Assembly: GCF_030936135.1 (NCBI RefSeq)
Contig: NC_082604.1
Span: 8,315,001 to 8,379,000, forward strand
Reading direction: 5' to 3'
Source of the DNA: Gavia stellata
Lineage: Eukaryota; Chordata; Aves; Gaviiformes; Gaviidae
Length of the DNA stretch: 64,000 nt
Positions 25,591 to 36,944 of the stretch are shown here, piece after piece (within the stretch, counting starts at the first letter, position 1; each line of letters opens with the position of its first letter). The notes under the pieces are model-generated. The model had not been told where the DNA came from. It saw nothing but the letters and a program-made list of their open reading frames with translations, and did not search any database. The position numbers and the translations under genes are program-made.

Positions 25591-28158
25591 TCACCTTAAT
25601 TTTGTGCTGCTCTCCTTGCCTCAGATACTTCTAGCTGTCAGGACACAGGCAGAAAGTTACCTTCTGATTTCACCCCAAATACCTATTTATTGAGCCTTTC
25701 ACATCCCTACCCTGCAAACTCCATCAGCAAAATGCAGCCGGTAAAGGACGCATAGTGAGAAGGAAGCATTCAAACTGCACCTTTAGCTCTGGAGAGATCA
25801 GTTTTGACATTCCTGCATCTTATATCACAACGAAATGAAACTTTCTCATATCCAAGCATCTATAAACTTACCTAATTGAAAAATACTGGCAAAATTTAGG
25901 TCCTGGCACAATTCACTGGTGACTATCCATGCTGTATGCCCTACTCTTGTGCCAGTCTGATGAGTCTCCTGCACTGACAAGTGCTTATTTTCACAAGCAT
26001 CCTTAACTGCAGGGACATTTTATAACAACATATGTTTGATATCCAAGTTATCTACCTAATAATTTATATGCTGGAAGACACCACTATTATGCAATCAGAG
26101 ACTGGAAAATTATTTCATGAGATGTAGATAACCAAAGAACAGGAATTCAAATGACAAAATGCAGCTGTCTCAATAAGCTTAGAGCTTGAAAAATAATCAT
26201 AGAAAAGTACTAGAGAACACACAGGTATGTTCAGCTCAAAAACTGATCACAGATAGGTCCCACTAATCTCTTCACTTATTTCCAGAAAAGGATGAACGGT
26301 GCCTCATTTATGATTTTTCCCTTAAAAATGGATTGTTATGTCTGTTTTGCAGCGTCCTGTGAAAGAGTCCACTACATACCAAATATACATGGAAGATGAA
26401 ATGGTTCTGGAAAACAAAGAGGAGTAAAATTTTCCAGATGGTTAATTGATCAAAACCATTCACCATTTTGCAATGTGTTTAATCAGGAAATTAAAACAAT
26501 TAAGAAAGCACTACAACTGAAATAATTAGATTATCTGCAAAACAATGCTTTGCATTTAAATGTATTCAATTCTCTACATGTAATTAGAATACTTTTAAAT
26601 TTTAAAATATCACCATTCTAAATTACATTACTATATTTTTGGACATGAAAAATGTTTCATTTCCCCTCTCAAACACCTTTCTTTTTCATTTCACTGGAAT
26701 GACTTCAGGCTAGGATGAGTTGCCCTCTAGATGTTCCCATTTCTTTACTGGCCTTTGGAGAGATGAATGATCCACATTAGACAAGATGTCAAGACACATA
26801 TACAACATCAATAGGAAGAGAATTAAAAAAAATGAAGCAAAACTTTTTTCTCTTACGTGATTCTCATTTCTCTATATGGAAGTGCAATCTTGTTTCTCTA
26901 CGGCAGAACAGCAAGTTCTTGGCAAGGGATTCAATCGCATTGCTTGGAAACTTTGTGGTTAAACAAGATCGCATCTGGCGATGTAGCAAGGCTTACTCTG
27001 AACGCTGTGACTTAGTTCTAGTGTGACCCCACCATGAAATAAGAACTCCCAAAACAAAGAGCTGAACATTTGGGATAGCAATTTCTCAGCTATCAGAAGC
27101 TAGAATCTCCTGATGACACATTACTGACCACTGAGTGGCAGTGTGAGGAAAACAAAGCCAAAAATAAACATAGTGAAAATCCATGTGGTCTTTCACTGAA
27201 TCCATATCATCACAGAAACTACCTGAACATTCAGACAAAATACCCCCATTAGGAGAGAGACATTTCATCAGAGAACACTCACTGATGTACCATACTGCAT
27301 CCTGGCCATGTTAGCTGTTTACAATATTTCATATATGAAGCATTTAGTAAAGATTCTGCATCTGTATCTCAAATATACAAATACCATGTTTAAGAGAGGA
27401 TTAGAAAATCCTTAGGCTTCTTTCAGAAATTTCAGAGAAAGGTTGTGGTTTTCTGTTACATTACATAGGACTTTGCCCTAAAAGCAGAAGGACTATAAAT
27501 CAATTTGTCAGTAAGATGGATATTGTTAAAACAAAACACAAAAAAACCCAAACCCACCACTGAATTCAGTATCAAGTGAATATTCAGTTGCTTTCCAATA
27601 ACACTGCGGGGAAAAAAAAAAACCAACAAGCTTTCTGAAACAGAGAACTCTATAAATACCTGAAACACAGAGCAAACTTCAAGTAAAAAAAAAAAAAAAG
27701 TCAAAAGAAAACTTCAACCAAGCTAACAGGTAAGTAAGTACTTGCACTAAGATTGATTTATGAGAGCCTGAAAAAGACATAATGGGCTACTGTTTCTAAT
27801 CTAGTAACAGCTGTCTACCTACCTTTTAAGATCAACAGAAGTCAGAAAGAAAACAAAAACATGCCGGGATGAAATACTAGTGTTACCAAAAGGATTTCGT
27901 ATAGGATCTCCTGATTCATCAGGTAGTGCACTTCCCTCTGCTCAGTAAACACCCCGCTGTTTTGAGGAATATGGGATAACCAGCACAAGAGGAAGCTTTA
28001 AAAATTGCACATGAAAACTGAGAAAATGTTTATTATTTGCAAATAGCTAATTTGGAAAAAAAAATTAAATGGGAAAATGAGGAAGAGATGTTGCATTGCA
28101 TTGCACTGCATGCAGAAAGGTGATAACAGATTGCTGGGTGCAATAGTCTATAGGCTAG

Positions 28159-28746
28159 AAAGATGAAAGCAACAAAGAGGTCTCTTTCAAGATACAGTAT
28201 ATCTGCACAAAAGATGAATGCTTCCTCTCTTTATGCTGCTTCTTAAGATGTGGTTTCATCTTCAACTTAAACCCATCTGAACCCACGTCTGTATGCTCCT
28301 GCCTTTTTTGCGTCACCACCAGCAATCATTGGTACATGGCAAGTCAGACCAACTTGCTGATACAGCTGAAAGTTAATTTGTTTTCTTCCTCTTCTGCTGC
28401 CACACAACTGCTAGCACCAACACAGGGAAGGGAGTGCACCATCATTTATGTGGATGAGAGGAGAAGATTGGATTGCCCTTTTCAGCAGCAGCTTCAGGCT
28501 CTTAGGGTGATTTATGACACTAAACCTGGGAAAGTAAGATCCTGGAATAACCACATTTTTCTGATCTTTCCTATTACTCCGAATTACGAGAAATGTGAAA
28601 CACCCAGCTGGAAGAGCTGCAAGGAAGCACACCACAAGCCACCTAGCATCAGGAGGCAGTCTTCCAAGACAGGCGGCTCAGTGCATTCACAAACTTTCTG
28701 TGCAAAAAGCCCTGAATATATGCTGTATTTAACTCTTCAGAGTTAA
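28159..28746 (+). CDS. Unidentified 195-codon open frame
   Basis: The frame is open from just after a TAG at 28156-28158 to the stop at 28744-28746. The first ATG in it is at 28336, giving 136 codons. The ATG-initiated part has serine- and glutamine-rich segments and a basic C-terminal half (KSCKEAHHKPPSIRRQSSK). There is no recognisable domain, no clear Kozak context and no obvious splice acceptor. It lies about 0.8 kb left of the CpG island, transcribed towards it. It may be chance, or part of an unannotated exon; I do not recognise it. Confidence 0.18.
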   Translation, partial: KDESNKEVSFKIQYICTKDECFLSLCCFLRCGFIFNLNPSEPTSVCSCLFCVTTSNHWYMASQTNLLIQLKVNLFSSSSAATQLLAPTQGRECTIIYVDERRRLDCPFQQQLQALRVIYDTKPGKVRSWNNHIFLIFPITPNYEKCETPSWKSCKEAHHKPPSIRRQSSKTGGSVHSQTFCAKSPEYMLYLTLQS

Positions 28747-29489
28747 TTAAGCAACAGACATAACAGGACATGAATCATGATGTAACAAATTATGAATAGA
28801 GTGTTGTAAAACATGAAGCCAAATACAGAATATTGATGCAATTAGGCAAAAGTTAGTAACACACAATTATCATAGCATAGCCTCTTAAGTGAAATTGGAA
28901 AAGGACACCGTAAGAAAAAAAAGAAGAAAACCCCAAATATTTGTCAGTCTGCCGGAGTGGGCTGTGCTGGGTTATTAGAATTGCTGACAGCTGATGCTGT
29001 GTGCCAACACTGGGTACCTCCCCTCTACAGTAACCAATGAGATTGTGGCCTCTTACCATACTGTACAATCTCTTCAGGTCTTATACACTAAAATGGATCA
29101 ATTTGAATAAGGTTTGAGTTATTTAACAGCAACTCATTATGTCACTCAGGAAAAAAAATCTGAAGACGATGCCACCAGCCACAATCCACGTTGGATTCCT
29201 GACTTTATATATGTACCTACAGACATGCCAGAAAAATACACTAGTAACATGAAGTATATCAAAACAATTGCCCCATTTCCCACTCTCCTACAATGCAATT
29301 AAGGCCACGAGAAGCTGAGCAGAGAAGTGAAATACAGCTGTGGAAAAGGACAGATGAAAACTGTGCCTGGCCTGAGCTGAGGGGTAGAAAATGACTTTCG
29401 AATTTCCCCTTTGATTTTGACTTAAATCTGACAAGGGTGACCAGACTGAAGGGATGATTTACACCCAAAACTTAAAAGCGGTTTATGCT

Positions 29490-30700
29490 GCTTGAGCCAT
29501 TGCTCAGGCAAATCCTTCCCGTGGTTCAGGATAGACTGTCAAACCCACCATGCAGTTACCCGGAGAGGCCAAACATCACCAAGCACGTTACGGGGGGCAT
29601 CTGCATCCCCCCAATTTGGCCTTCTGGGTTTGAGGGGCAACCTCTCACCATACTGGCACCACCACCACCGCCCCTGAGGAGAAGGCCGGCCCTTTCCCAC
29701 CTCAGGACTATCTGCTGCATTACTCTTTGCTTGGAAAACATGTATTTCTCTTCACCTTAAAAGCAGCGTTTCCCTCCCTGGCATTCCATTACGCTCACCC
29801 TGCCCCTCTGGTACCGCTTGGCACTTCAGGGGGGCTTCCCCCAACTGCGGGTTTGTGTTGCGCAAGATTCAGGCCCAACTTCTTTTTCACCACCACCTGG
29901 GCAGCCTCCCCCCTCCCTCACCGCCCCCCCCAGACACAACTGAAGCAAATCCTTCCTCCCTGCCGTCACCTCCACCAGCTCTTCCTCCTCTGGAGAAAAA
30001 ACCACCACCCCTTGAGCAAGGACAAAGCTCATCTGAGCGCTGGCCTGCAGCCCTGTGGCCCATCGTCCCCTCAGGTCGGTGGCCCACAAAAGCGTTTACC
30101 CTCGGGGTGCCGGCGGATGATGGACACCCCCCCCCCCCCCTTGTCACTGAGGCCGTGCGGGGAAGCGCAGAGCGGCCCCGGGGCGCGGGGCCAGGCGGGC
30201 TGTGCCGCAGGTGGGGAGCTGGGGAGGTGGCGGGGAATCCATTTAACTCCCATTCCTAAATTTGAGTATCTACACGCTGAATCTACATGGCCTACCTTCC
30301 CCGTCCTGCAGCGTTAAAGTCCACTGTGATGTGGTCACTACCCCTGAGCCTCCCTCCCACTAACACCTCCAAAGATGAGGAGTTATTTGTTAGGCCGTCT
30401 CCAGGCACGGCTTTCCTCAGGTGGGGCCTGGGAGGCAGCGCGGCAGAGACGGGTGCAGCGGGCAGGGGACAACACTGCGGGTTTGGCTCCTCCAGGCCAC
30501 GTTGCCCCGCACAGCTGCCCCGGCGGCTTGGTGCCTCCGGCGCCTTCACAGGCCCGGCTTTCAAGCTATGACTTCTCCTCATGGTTTCAGACATTTTCAA
30601 CTGAAAGACCCACAAAGACATGGCTGCTGTACAGCTTGACCTTGGCCACTCTGTGTCGCTCCGCCTTAGGGCTAGAGAATAGTCCTTGACTCTGTATTTT
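29490..30700. promoter_or_regulatory. CpG island, candidate promoter between SPSB4 and the next gene
   Basis: The DNA changes abruptly from AT-rich to GC-rich here, with the densest CpG content between about 30080 and 30660 (many CG, GCGC and CCGG sites). Pyrimidine-rich blocks on the plus strand (29885-30000) and a C14 run (30127-30140) add skew. Open frames of up to 196 codons in several frames on both strands are expected from low stop frequency in GC-rich DNA and are not taken as genes. In mammals PXYLP1 lies downstream of SPSB4 in the same orientation, so a minus-strand PXYLP1 promoter is a reasonable guess; a bidirectional or non-coding RNA promoter is the alternative. No TATA box or coding exon was identified. 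Confidence 0.55.
30127..30140 (+). repeat. C14 tract inside the CpG island
   Basis: Fourteen consecutive C follow GGACA. It sits in the densest part of the CpG island. Confidence 0.95.
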
Positions 30701-31932
30701 GTAGTCTAGAAATATACCCACCCGGAGAAGGGCAGAAGGGACAACTCACATTTATGATCATGAGTTGCCAGTGCAACAGACCTGTGGAAAAGGCTAGTAC
30801 AATTTAAAAACAGACCTAGAAATGGGGTGGTATCGAGCCCTCATGGGACCTCACTCAGAGCCCTATCAACAGCTGTGGTTGTCCGTGCCCAAGAAAGGGC
30901 CGTCGGGAACAGACTCCCTTGCTCAGGGAGGACGCCCGAACAACATCACCTGTGAGCTAAACAGGGGACGGGCAAGAGGATGCTGTTGCTGTCTGTAACC
31001 ACACCATGGGAAAATGACACAGAAGAACAGTCATTCTTTGGTCTAGAAACAAAGGGAGTGTAGACTGAATATGAATGTATTTTGTAAGCTTTAAAACAAG
31101 CACAGTTTTTAGTTTTTATGGAACAGTGTTTTGCTATATGACATGGTGGCAGAAACCAAAAATTCACCAGAGATGGAGCTCCATAAATTTATGGGGTGGT
31201 GCTGAGATAGCTGAAGACTTTACATAGTGACCTGCCACACTTCAATGATTTTTTTGATGTCATCACGTGAAAGAAGCAAAATATAAAATGAAGAACTAAG
31301 CAGAAACTTTAAGACAGAAAAGACAGACGTACTTTTTAAGCTTATCCCCAAAGAGTTGAAGAAAGGTCTTTTTAAGAGGAAGTAAGGATAACGACAGCTT
31401 TTGTTTGGTTTTGCATTTCCTTGACTATTTTAGATAGTGGTTATATCTGACTGGAAATAAATTAATACATAACATGAGAGTACTAATACAGAAGGGCAGG
31501 GAGCAACCAGGATCTTTCAGAGGCAAGCTTTGCTTGTAGCTGCTATGGGAAGGCATATGATCACAAGCCCACCTCAGTCTCCTCCTGCCTCCTACTGTGG
31601 CAAGCAGGAATGAGTGCTCGCCAGCAAGCTTGCGGCCAGCTGGTATGCAGTGATTCACAGAGCATTGCTCCCTGAGCCCTCTGTCATCGCCCGTGCTGAG
31701 CCAACCTTCATCTAGCCGAGCATATTTTCAATTTGTTCTGCTAACAAAGCATCGGGCAACCCTGCCAAGGTGTTAAAACATACAACCTTCCTTCCTGAAC
31801 AGATACGTGTGAGGCTGCCAAGTTGTAAGAACTAGGCATCTCCCGAGAACCTGTGTGCACAGAAGTCAGTCATAGCATCCTACCAGTAAAGTCATATAGT
31901 ATCTTGATATAGTGTCATTACTATAAATCCAT

Positions 31933-31964
31933 TAGCATGGTAGGATCATCCTAGCATGGTAGGA
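31933..31964 (+). repeat. 13-bp direct repeat just upstream of the CR1 fragment
   Basis: TAGCATGGTAGGA occurs at 31933-31945 and again at 31952-31964, separated by six bases. The join contains the small palindrome TAGGATCATCCTA. Confidence 0.9.
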
Positions 31965-32036
31965 ACAAGAAACTGATGCTTAATGGAAGATACCCCAGCA
32001 GTGCTTTGTAGCCTCAAGTACCTTCTTATCATTGTT

Positions 32037-32098
32037 GGTCGATGGTTGGACTTGATGATCTTACAGGTCTTTTCCAACCTTAGTGATTCTGTGATTAT
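32037..32098 (+). mobile_element. CR1 LINE 3' end fragment
   Basis: The segment contains GGTTGGACTTGATGATC, then AGGTCTTTTCCAACCT, then GATTCTGTGATTA. This is the highly recognisable 3' terminus of avian CR1 retrotransposons, including the degenerate octamer-like tail. Only the 3' end is present, as usual for 5'-truncated CR1 copies. It supports a bird source. Confidence 0.9.
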
Positions 32099-33501
32099 GT
32101 TCACCAGCCATCCTTTTATCTTTCAAAGTACTTTTGGGGCACCAAAAGTTGGTACACCTTTAGAAAAAGTATTTTCACCTATTAATTCTCCTTGGAAACA
32201 GTGACTGCATATAAACACCTCTCAATGCAGGAGTGGCCAGGGTACAGGCTTGAGCCAGGTACAAAAAGTCTGTGGCAAAACTAGAAAATAAACTTGCCTC
32301 ATGTTTTTAGCAAGCGATTATGTTTTCTATATGACATGCATTGCAGGAACTACTTTTCAGTTTAGCACCCCGTCTTTTGAGGCAACCTCTTGTAAACCAT
32401 TAACTCTTTACAATCATCCTTTCAACCTGCAACACCCTCTACAGATTTGATAATGTAAGACATGAGAAAGATGGGACAAAATTAGAGTACTAATATTAGC
32501 TTTCTGGTGTAGTGCTTGTAAATATATTCATGAAACACAGTCAAACAGAAGTGAATTGACAATGCCTCAATGTTTTAGTCAGAAAACACACACACAAATA
32601 GAAATATATCAATGCAATCAACAACTGGAGAGTGCACAGTAACAGCAAGATCATGAGTGAAATAAAAAGAAAATCCGTAAAAAACCAAACTGCTAGGAAA
32701 CCAAAATTTTAAATTTGCCATTTAGCCTTGAAGAACCAGCTCAATATTTTTCAGAGATTGTCATAATGGCTGCATTAAATCATTGGGTCAGCAGGAGACT
32801 TTACCTCTACTTCGTAACAAAGCTCCTCTTCTCTTTTTTCCCCCCCATTACCTTCTCTCTTTTGGTTCCCTTCCTCAACTATGCATTTTTGTTTGCCAGT
32901 CTTCTCCACCTCTCCCTCACATACTTCTTTTGAACTTTGTTTTAAGCTGCAAAAGAGAAAGCATTATTTTTACTTTGGTGAATAATTTGACCTAGTACCT
33001 GATGCCTTATTTTAGAAAACGACAGCACCCTCAGCAAAGTGCCCATTGAGTGGGTAAGCATTGGCTGGCCGACAACTCCTGAAGAGGTTATCCAGAGGCA
33101 ATCATTACCGAAAAGTATTTCCAGTTGAGTTTGGTGCTGTTTGAAGTTTCCTTGGTGATTTGGTTGCAACTATCAAATCATGGTTTATCAAATTTACAGG
33201 CTACAAAAGGTAGCCTGTATCTATGGGGTGATAGATAATGAGGGAGAACAAGGCAGTTGTATGGAAAAATTTGGATCACTTGAACAATTAGACCCATTCA
33301 AATATAATGCTGACGAAAAGCCAAACAAAGATAGGTATCAAAGAACAAGACATCAGGTTTTAATTATGAGAGGAGAGATTATTTCAGGAAGTAGCAGCTA
33401 AAAAACATAAAGGTCACAATAGACATGCAGCTAAAATATGTGTTTTCAAAGCAGTGCCATGGCAAACGAAACAAAGAAGGAAAGAAAGCGAGAAGGATAA
33501 T

Positions 33502-33528
33502 CTGTTCCTCACATCAAGTGAGGAACAG
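33502..33528. repeat. Perfect 11-bp stem-loop
   Basis: CTGTTCCTCAC (33502-33512), loop ATCAA, and the exact reverse complement GTGAGGAACAG (33518-33528). Confidence 0.95.
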
Positions 33529-34900
33529 GGACAGAGAGAATTTTTTTACCTGGCTGTAGACCATTGACTGACAAAACCAGTTTCAAAAGAAGGTAGAATC
33601 TGGCACATAAGAAGAGACGTGTCCTTTATCAAAAGTTAGAGATGTTTGCATATAATTTAAGATTTAACTGTATGGTTAGATCACCGAAAGATGATCAAGG
33701 TGTGGCTCATTTAACATGCATATGTATCAGCCTGGGAAGACAATACTGAGTGCTATGTCATTCTTTAATTTCATACGAAAAGAACCACCAGTGGCTAGCA
33801 GCTCAAGGTAGATAATTTCAGTTGGGGGAAAGCACTTTAATTCTCAGCAGTAATTGGTTGTTACGCACAATTGGAACAAGCTATAATAAGAAATGGTGAA
33901 CGAGAAACACATTTATTGTCTTCTAGCTAAGCATCACAGTCCAACAGAGGGGTTTTAACTTGCTAAAGTGAGATGTTATGACCTTCTTTATAAAACTATT
34001 ATATTAAATGAGGTAACAGTTTCTTCTGGACTTAAAAAGCTGTGAAAATGTCTGATTTCTTTCCTTCTTCTATTCCCATGTGGGTGCTATGGAAAAAACC
34101 TGTTCTCAAGAAAATCTTCCTTCATCATTTTCTCTCTCTTCACCAGCAAGGGCAAGCAGCACAACTTTTAACAGCCTGCCAAAGAAACACAAATTTTCTT
34201 TGCATTGCTTAATGTGTATTGCAGATAACGATGTTCTGGGACCTCCCTGCTCTGCTTGCGCAGCAGAGACAGTGCAGACATCTGGCATAGGGACCTTGGG
34301 AGAGCCACAGGTGGCCAAGAGCAGCTTCACTTGCCTAGAATTTTTTGAGTTAGGAACCACTGACAGCTGAAAATCTGCTTTGAGTTTGACAGAGGAACTC
34401 AGAGACGTGTGCTGGAGCTGTGTTTCCCATGCATTGCTTAGCAATTCCTATTAAGCGTGAAATTGGATGTTTGATCCAACTTAGCCTGCCAAGACATGTA
34501 GGTTTTGTGATTTGAAGAACCCATCTCTGTAATTTATAAATGCTGGTTTATTTGCATTCTCCTTTCCATCCCACACCTCTTCTGCTAATAGAGGGAGTAG
34601 CACTTCCAGTTAAGCCTGGAGGCAACAGTTTTGTACTGCTTTCTTGCAGAAGAGGATTAGAGCAAAGGCGTTTCTCCAGGACAAAAGAAAACAAATCATT
34701 GTGAAATAACTTATAAATTCCAGTAACTGACAGCATAAGAGAGGAACACAGAGGGCATACTTCTGTGCCAGGAGACACAGTTTCTGACTAAAAGCTAAGA
34801 TGTTGGATAAAGAAAAGCAGAAAACATTCTGCAATTTGAAATAAAAGCTTTGATATGCAAATGTCAGGGCACCCTAAACACTCCGGCCTCGACTAATAAA

Positions 34901-34913
34901 CCCCCCCCCCCCC
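34901..34913 (+). repeat. C13 tract
   Basis: Thirteen consecutive C follow GACTAATAAA in otherwise AT-rich DNA. Confidence 0.95.
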
Positions 34914-36260
34914 ATTCATAGTTGATGATGGGAAAGAAAGTAAGGCCTGGAAATGCACCTAAGTTTTCATTTGTTTTGTCTGTCTTTATACCACTTTTGT
35001 GCTGTCCAAAGTGAGGAGTAACTTTTTAGAAACCCTTGCTAAACTCATGGAAAGGCTGCTTTCAGTATTGCACATTCTAATGAGCAACCATAAATCTAGA
35101 AGTACCTACCAGATGAATTTCTGGAACAGGTTCTGGAGAATTCATGGAGTTAGAAATTGCCTCTAGTCACAAGGACCTGTAGGCAGAGCGCTCCCATTTC
35201 CATTACAGACCAACAGAGAGAGCTTTCAGCCAAGAAACATAGTCACAGGTTGATGGTGTTGGCCTACGCAGGCCAAGGGAAGCCAAGACTTCAGACACTG
35301 TTTGGGCAGCAACAAGACTGACTGCTACATCGAAAAGTGCCTTTAACTGACTGTTTTTAAATCTGTGGGCAAACCAGGGAGCTGTGTGAAAAGAAAACTG
35401 CAAGTGTTTGGATGGGATGGCTGGCAGAATAGAAAATAAAACTATTGCACTCCAATTTTAAGTTCACTATTAGCCTTCTAACTGGTAAAAACAGACAAGG
35501 AGCAATTCTGCTTTGTCTGCTTTTTCCTCCTCTCTACTGTATTTAAAAAAGGGCTTTGGAAGTCTTTTTGCTTCTTTTTACTCCATTATAGATACTCATA
35601 GCAAGCTCCTACCATGTTTTTCCATGAGAGCAGAGTATGTGTAGGCCTAGGAAAACATTCAAAAGGGAGCTCTGTGCAAACAACAGAGAATTGAAATTCT
35701 CAGAACTCATTTGTTTTCTTTAAACAGGAAAATCACGAAAGGGAAAGATTTTGATTAAATATATGACATCTGCTCTTTTTAATTATCTTCTATGTAGAAG
35801 TGATGGTGTGAATGTAGGCATGATTACTGTAGGATGTAAACAGGATCGAATTTACAGACAAAGATAGTATCTTTAACGAGACTAATGCTATATTCTAAAA
35901 ACCAGACCAGCTTTCAGGATATGCAGGCTGAAGCTTTGATCCTCAAAGCAAAATACAACTTGAAAGTAGTGATATAAGTTTAACTTACGCAAGTTGATCA
36001 ATTACATCAAAGAAGTTTGTACCTGCAACTATGGGTGGGAAGAATACTAAAAAGAAGAAACTCAGTAAGTCATGAGTTCCTCTTAGAGAGGAGAAAGGTG
36101 GGTTTGTGAGAAAACAGAGCAATTGCTGGTGGTTCAGGAATGTGAAAAATTATAATAGGGCACAGAACCAATATATTTATTGACTCTAAAATTTCTGTGT
36201 AGCAGAATCAAGTTTGAACAATTCTTAATCTGACCTTGAAAACTGGCATTTGTATTTCAG

Positions 36261-36944
36261 TGGAAAAGAAGAATTTCTGTGACTGGAAGCGTCTCTTCTC
36301 TATTTCAATCAGTTGGTCTCATAAAAGATGTCATTTCTCCCTCTGGATTCCTTGATTATAGCAAGGCCACAAAAACATATAGATTCAGTAAGGAAGCTCA
36401 TGAAAGAAAGAAGAGTATTTTTTTTATTTCTACAAGTAAATTCCAAAACCAGAAAGCAAACAAAGCTTTAAAGCCTTACTTAAAAATCAAAGAAATAAAA
36501 AGAGGGCATGAGCTAATGTGTCCTTCCTTTTTCCAAGTCAAAAAGTTCCCTGATCCAAAAGGCTATTATTTAAAAATGATTAGAAGTATCTCCTTATGCT
36601 CAGTGAGATGCACATGTTTACAAGATAAATGTTTAGGAGATCTTTCTGGAGAGATAGAGTTTTGGGAAAAAAAGTATCACTCATTTCAGCTTTCAGTGCA
36701 GAAGACACAACATCCTAGGAGAGCTTTCTACCACTGCTGTCCATTTATCACCCGTTGTTTGACAACTAAAAACATTTGTTCCCACCTCTGTGGGGGTTGG
36801 GAATACCAAGCAATGCAAGAAACCAGGCTCTACAGATCTCTATTTTCCAGCTCAGATTCACCAGGAAGCTGGAGGTTATGGATCTCAGACAGGAGGAAGT
36901 TTCTGAATTACAACTACAGATTTATTTATTTTATGTCAGAGTGA
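36261..36944 (+). CDS. Unidentified 228-codon open frame behind a splice acceptor
   Basis: The frame is open from an acceptor-like TTTGTATTTCAG at 36249-36260 to a TGA at 36942-36944. The first possible GTG is at 36279, but in a vertebrate GTG is not a usual start, so if real this would be a terminal coding exon entered by splicing. The predicted product is basic, with lysine-rich stretches near residues 30-65, several cysteines and aromatic residues towards the end, and no signal peptide, membrane span or known motif. Candidate AATAAA signals lie further on (about 37.39 and 37.55 kb). The local DNA is AT-rich, so a frame of this length is unusual. It may still be chance or a decayed gene. 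No function is assigned. Confidence 0.22.
   Translation, partial: WKRRISVTGSVSSLFQSVGLIKDVISPSGFLDYSKATKTYRFSKEAHERKKSIFFISTSKFQNQKANKALKPYLKIKEIKRGHELMCPSFFQVKKFPDPKGYYLKMIRSISLCSVRCTCLQDKCLGDLSGEIEFWEKKYHSFQLSVQKTQHPRRAFYHCCPFITRCLTTKNICSHLCGGWEYQAMQETRLYRSLFSSSDSPGSWRLWISDRRKFLNYNYRFIYFMSE

Larger units (their letters stand above)
10111..29489. other. Long non-coding stretch left of the CpG island
   Basis: About 19 kb, mainly AT-rich. It holds the candidate exon at 18.2 kb, the GC-rich patch at 14.6-14.9 kb, an A-rich repeat at 22.5 kb, the palindrome at 25.56 kb and the open frame at 28.2-28.7 kb. No peptide typical of PXYLP1 (for example its RHGDRYPLY acid-phosphatase motif) was found. 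If the CpG island is a minus-strand promoter, this would be first-intron sequence. Confidence 0.5.
30701..36260. other. Non-coding DNA right of the CpG island
   Basis: Composition falls back to AT-rich by about 31.0 kb. It contains the CR1 fragment, the adjacent direct repeat, the stem-loop at 33.5 kb and the C13 tract. No exon is recognised. Confidence 0.6.

Noticed and set aside
27118..27140. CTCF-like word CCACTGAGTGGCAG
   Set aside because: The key AG within the core is altered to GAG order, so the match is poor.
1..29489. Coding exons of PXYLP1
   Set aside because: No peptide resembling its acid-phosphatase signature or membrane anchor was found on the minus strand; only synteny suggests the gene is near.
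29485..30689. Overlapping open frames of 60-196 codons in many registers
   Set aside because: They lie in the CpG island, where stop codons are rare. The products are proline/glycine/arginine-rich with no domain, and frames overlap on both strands.
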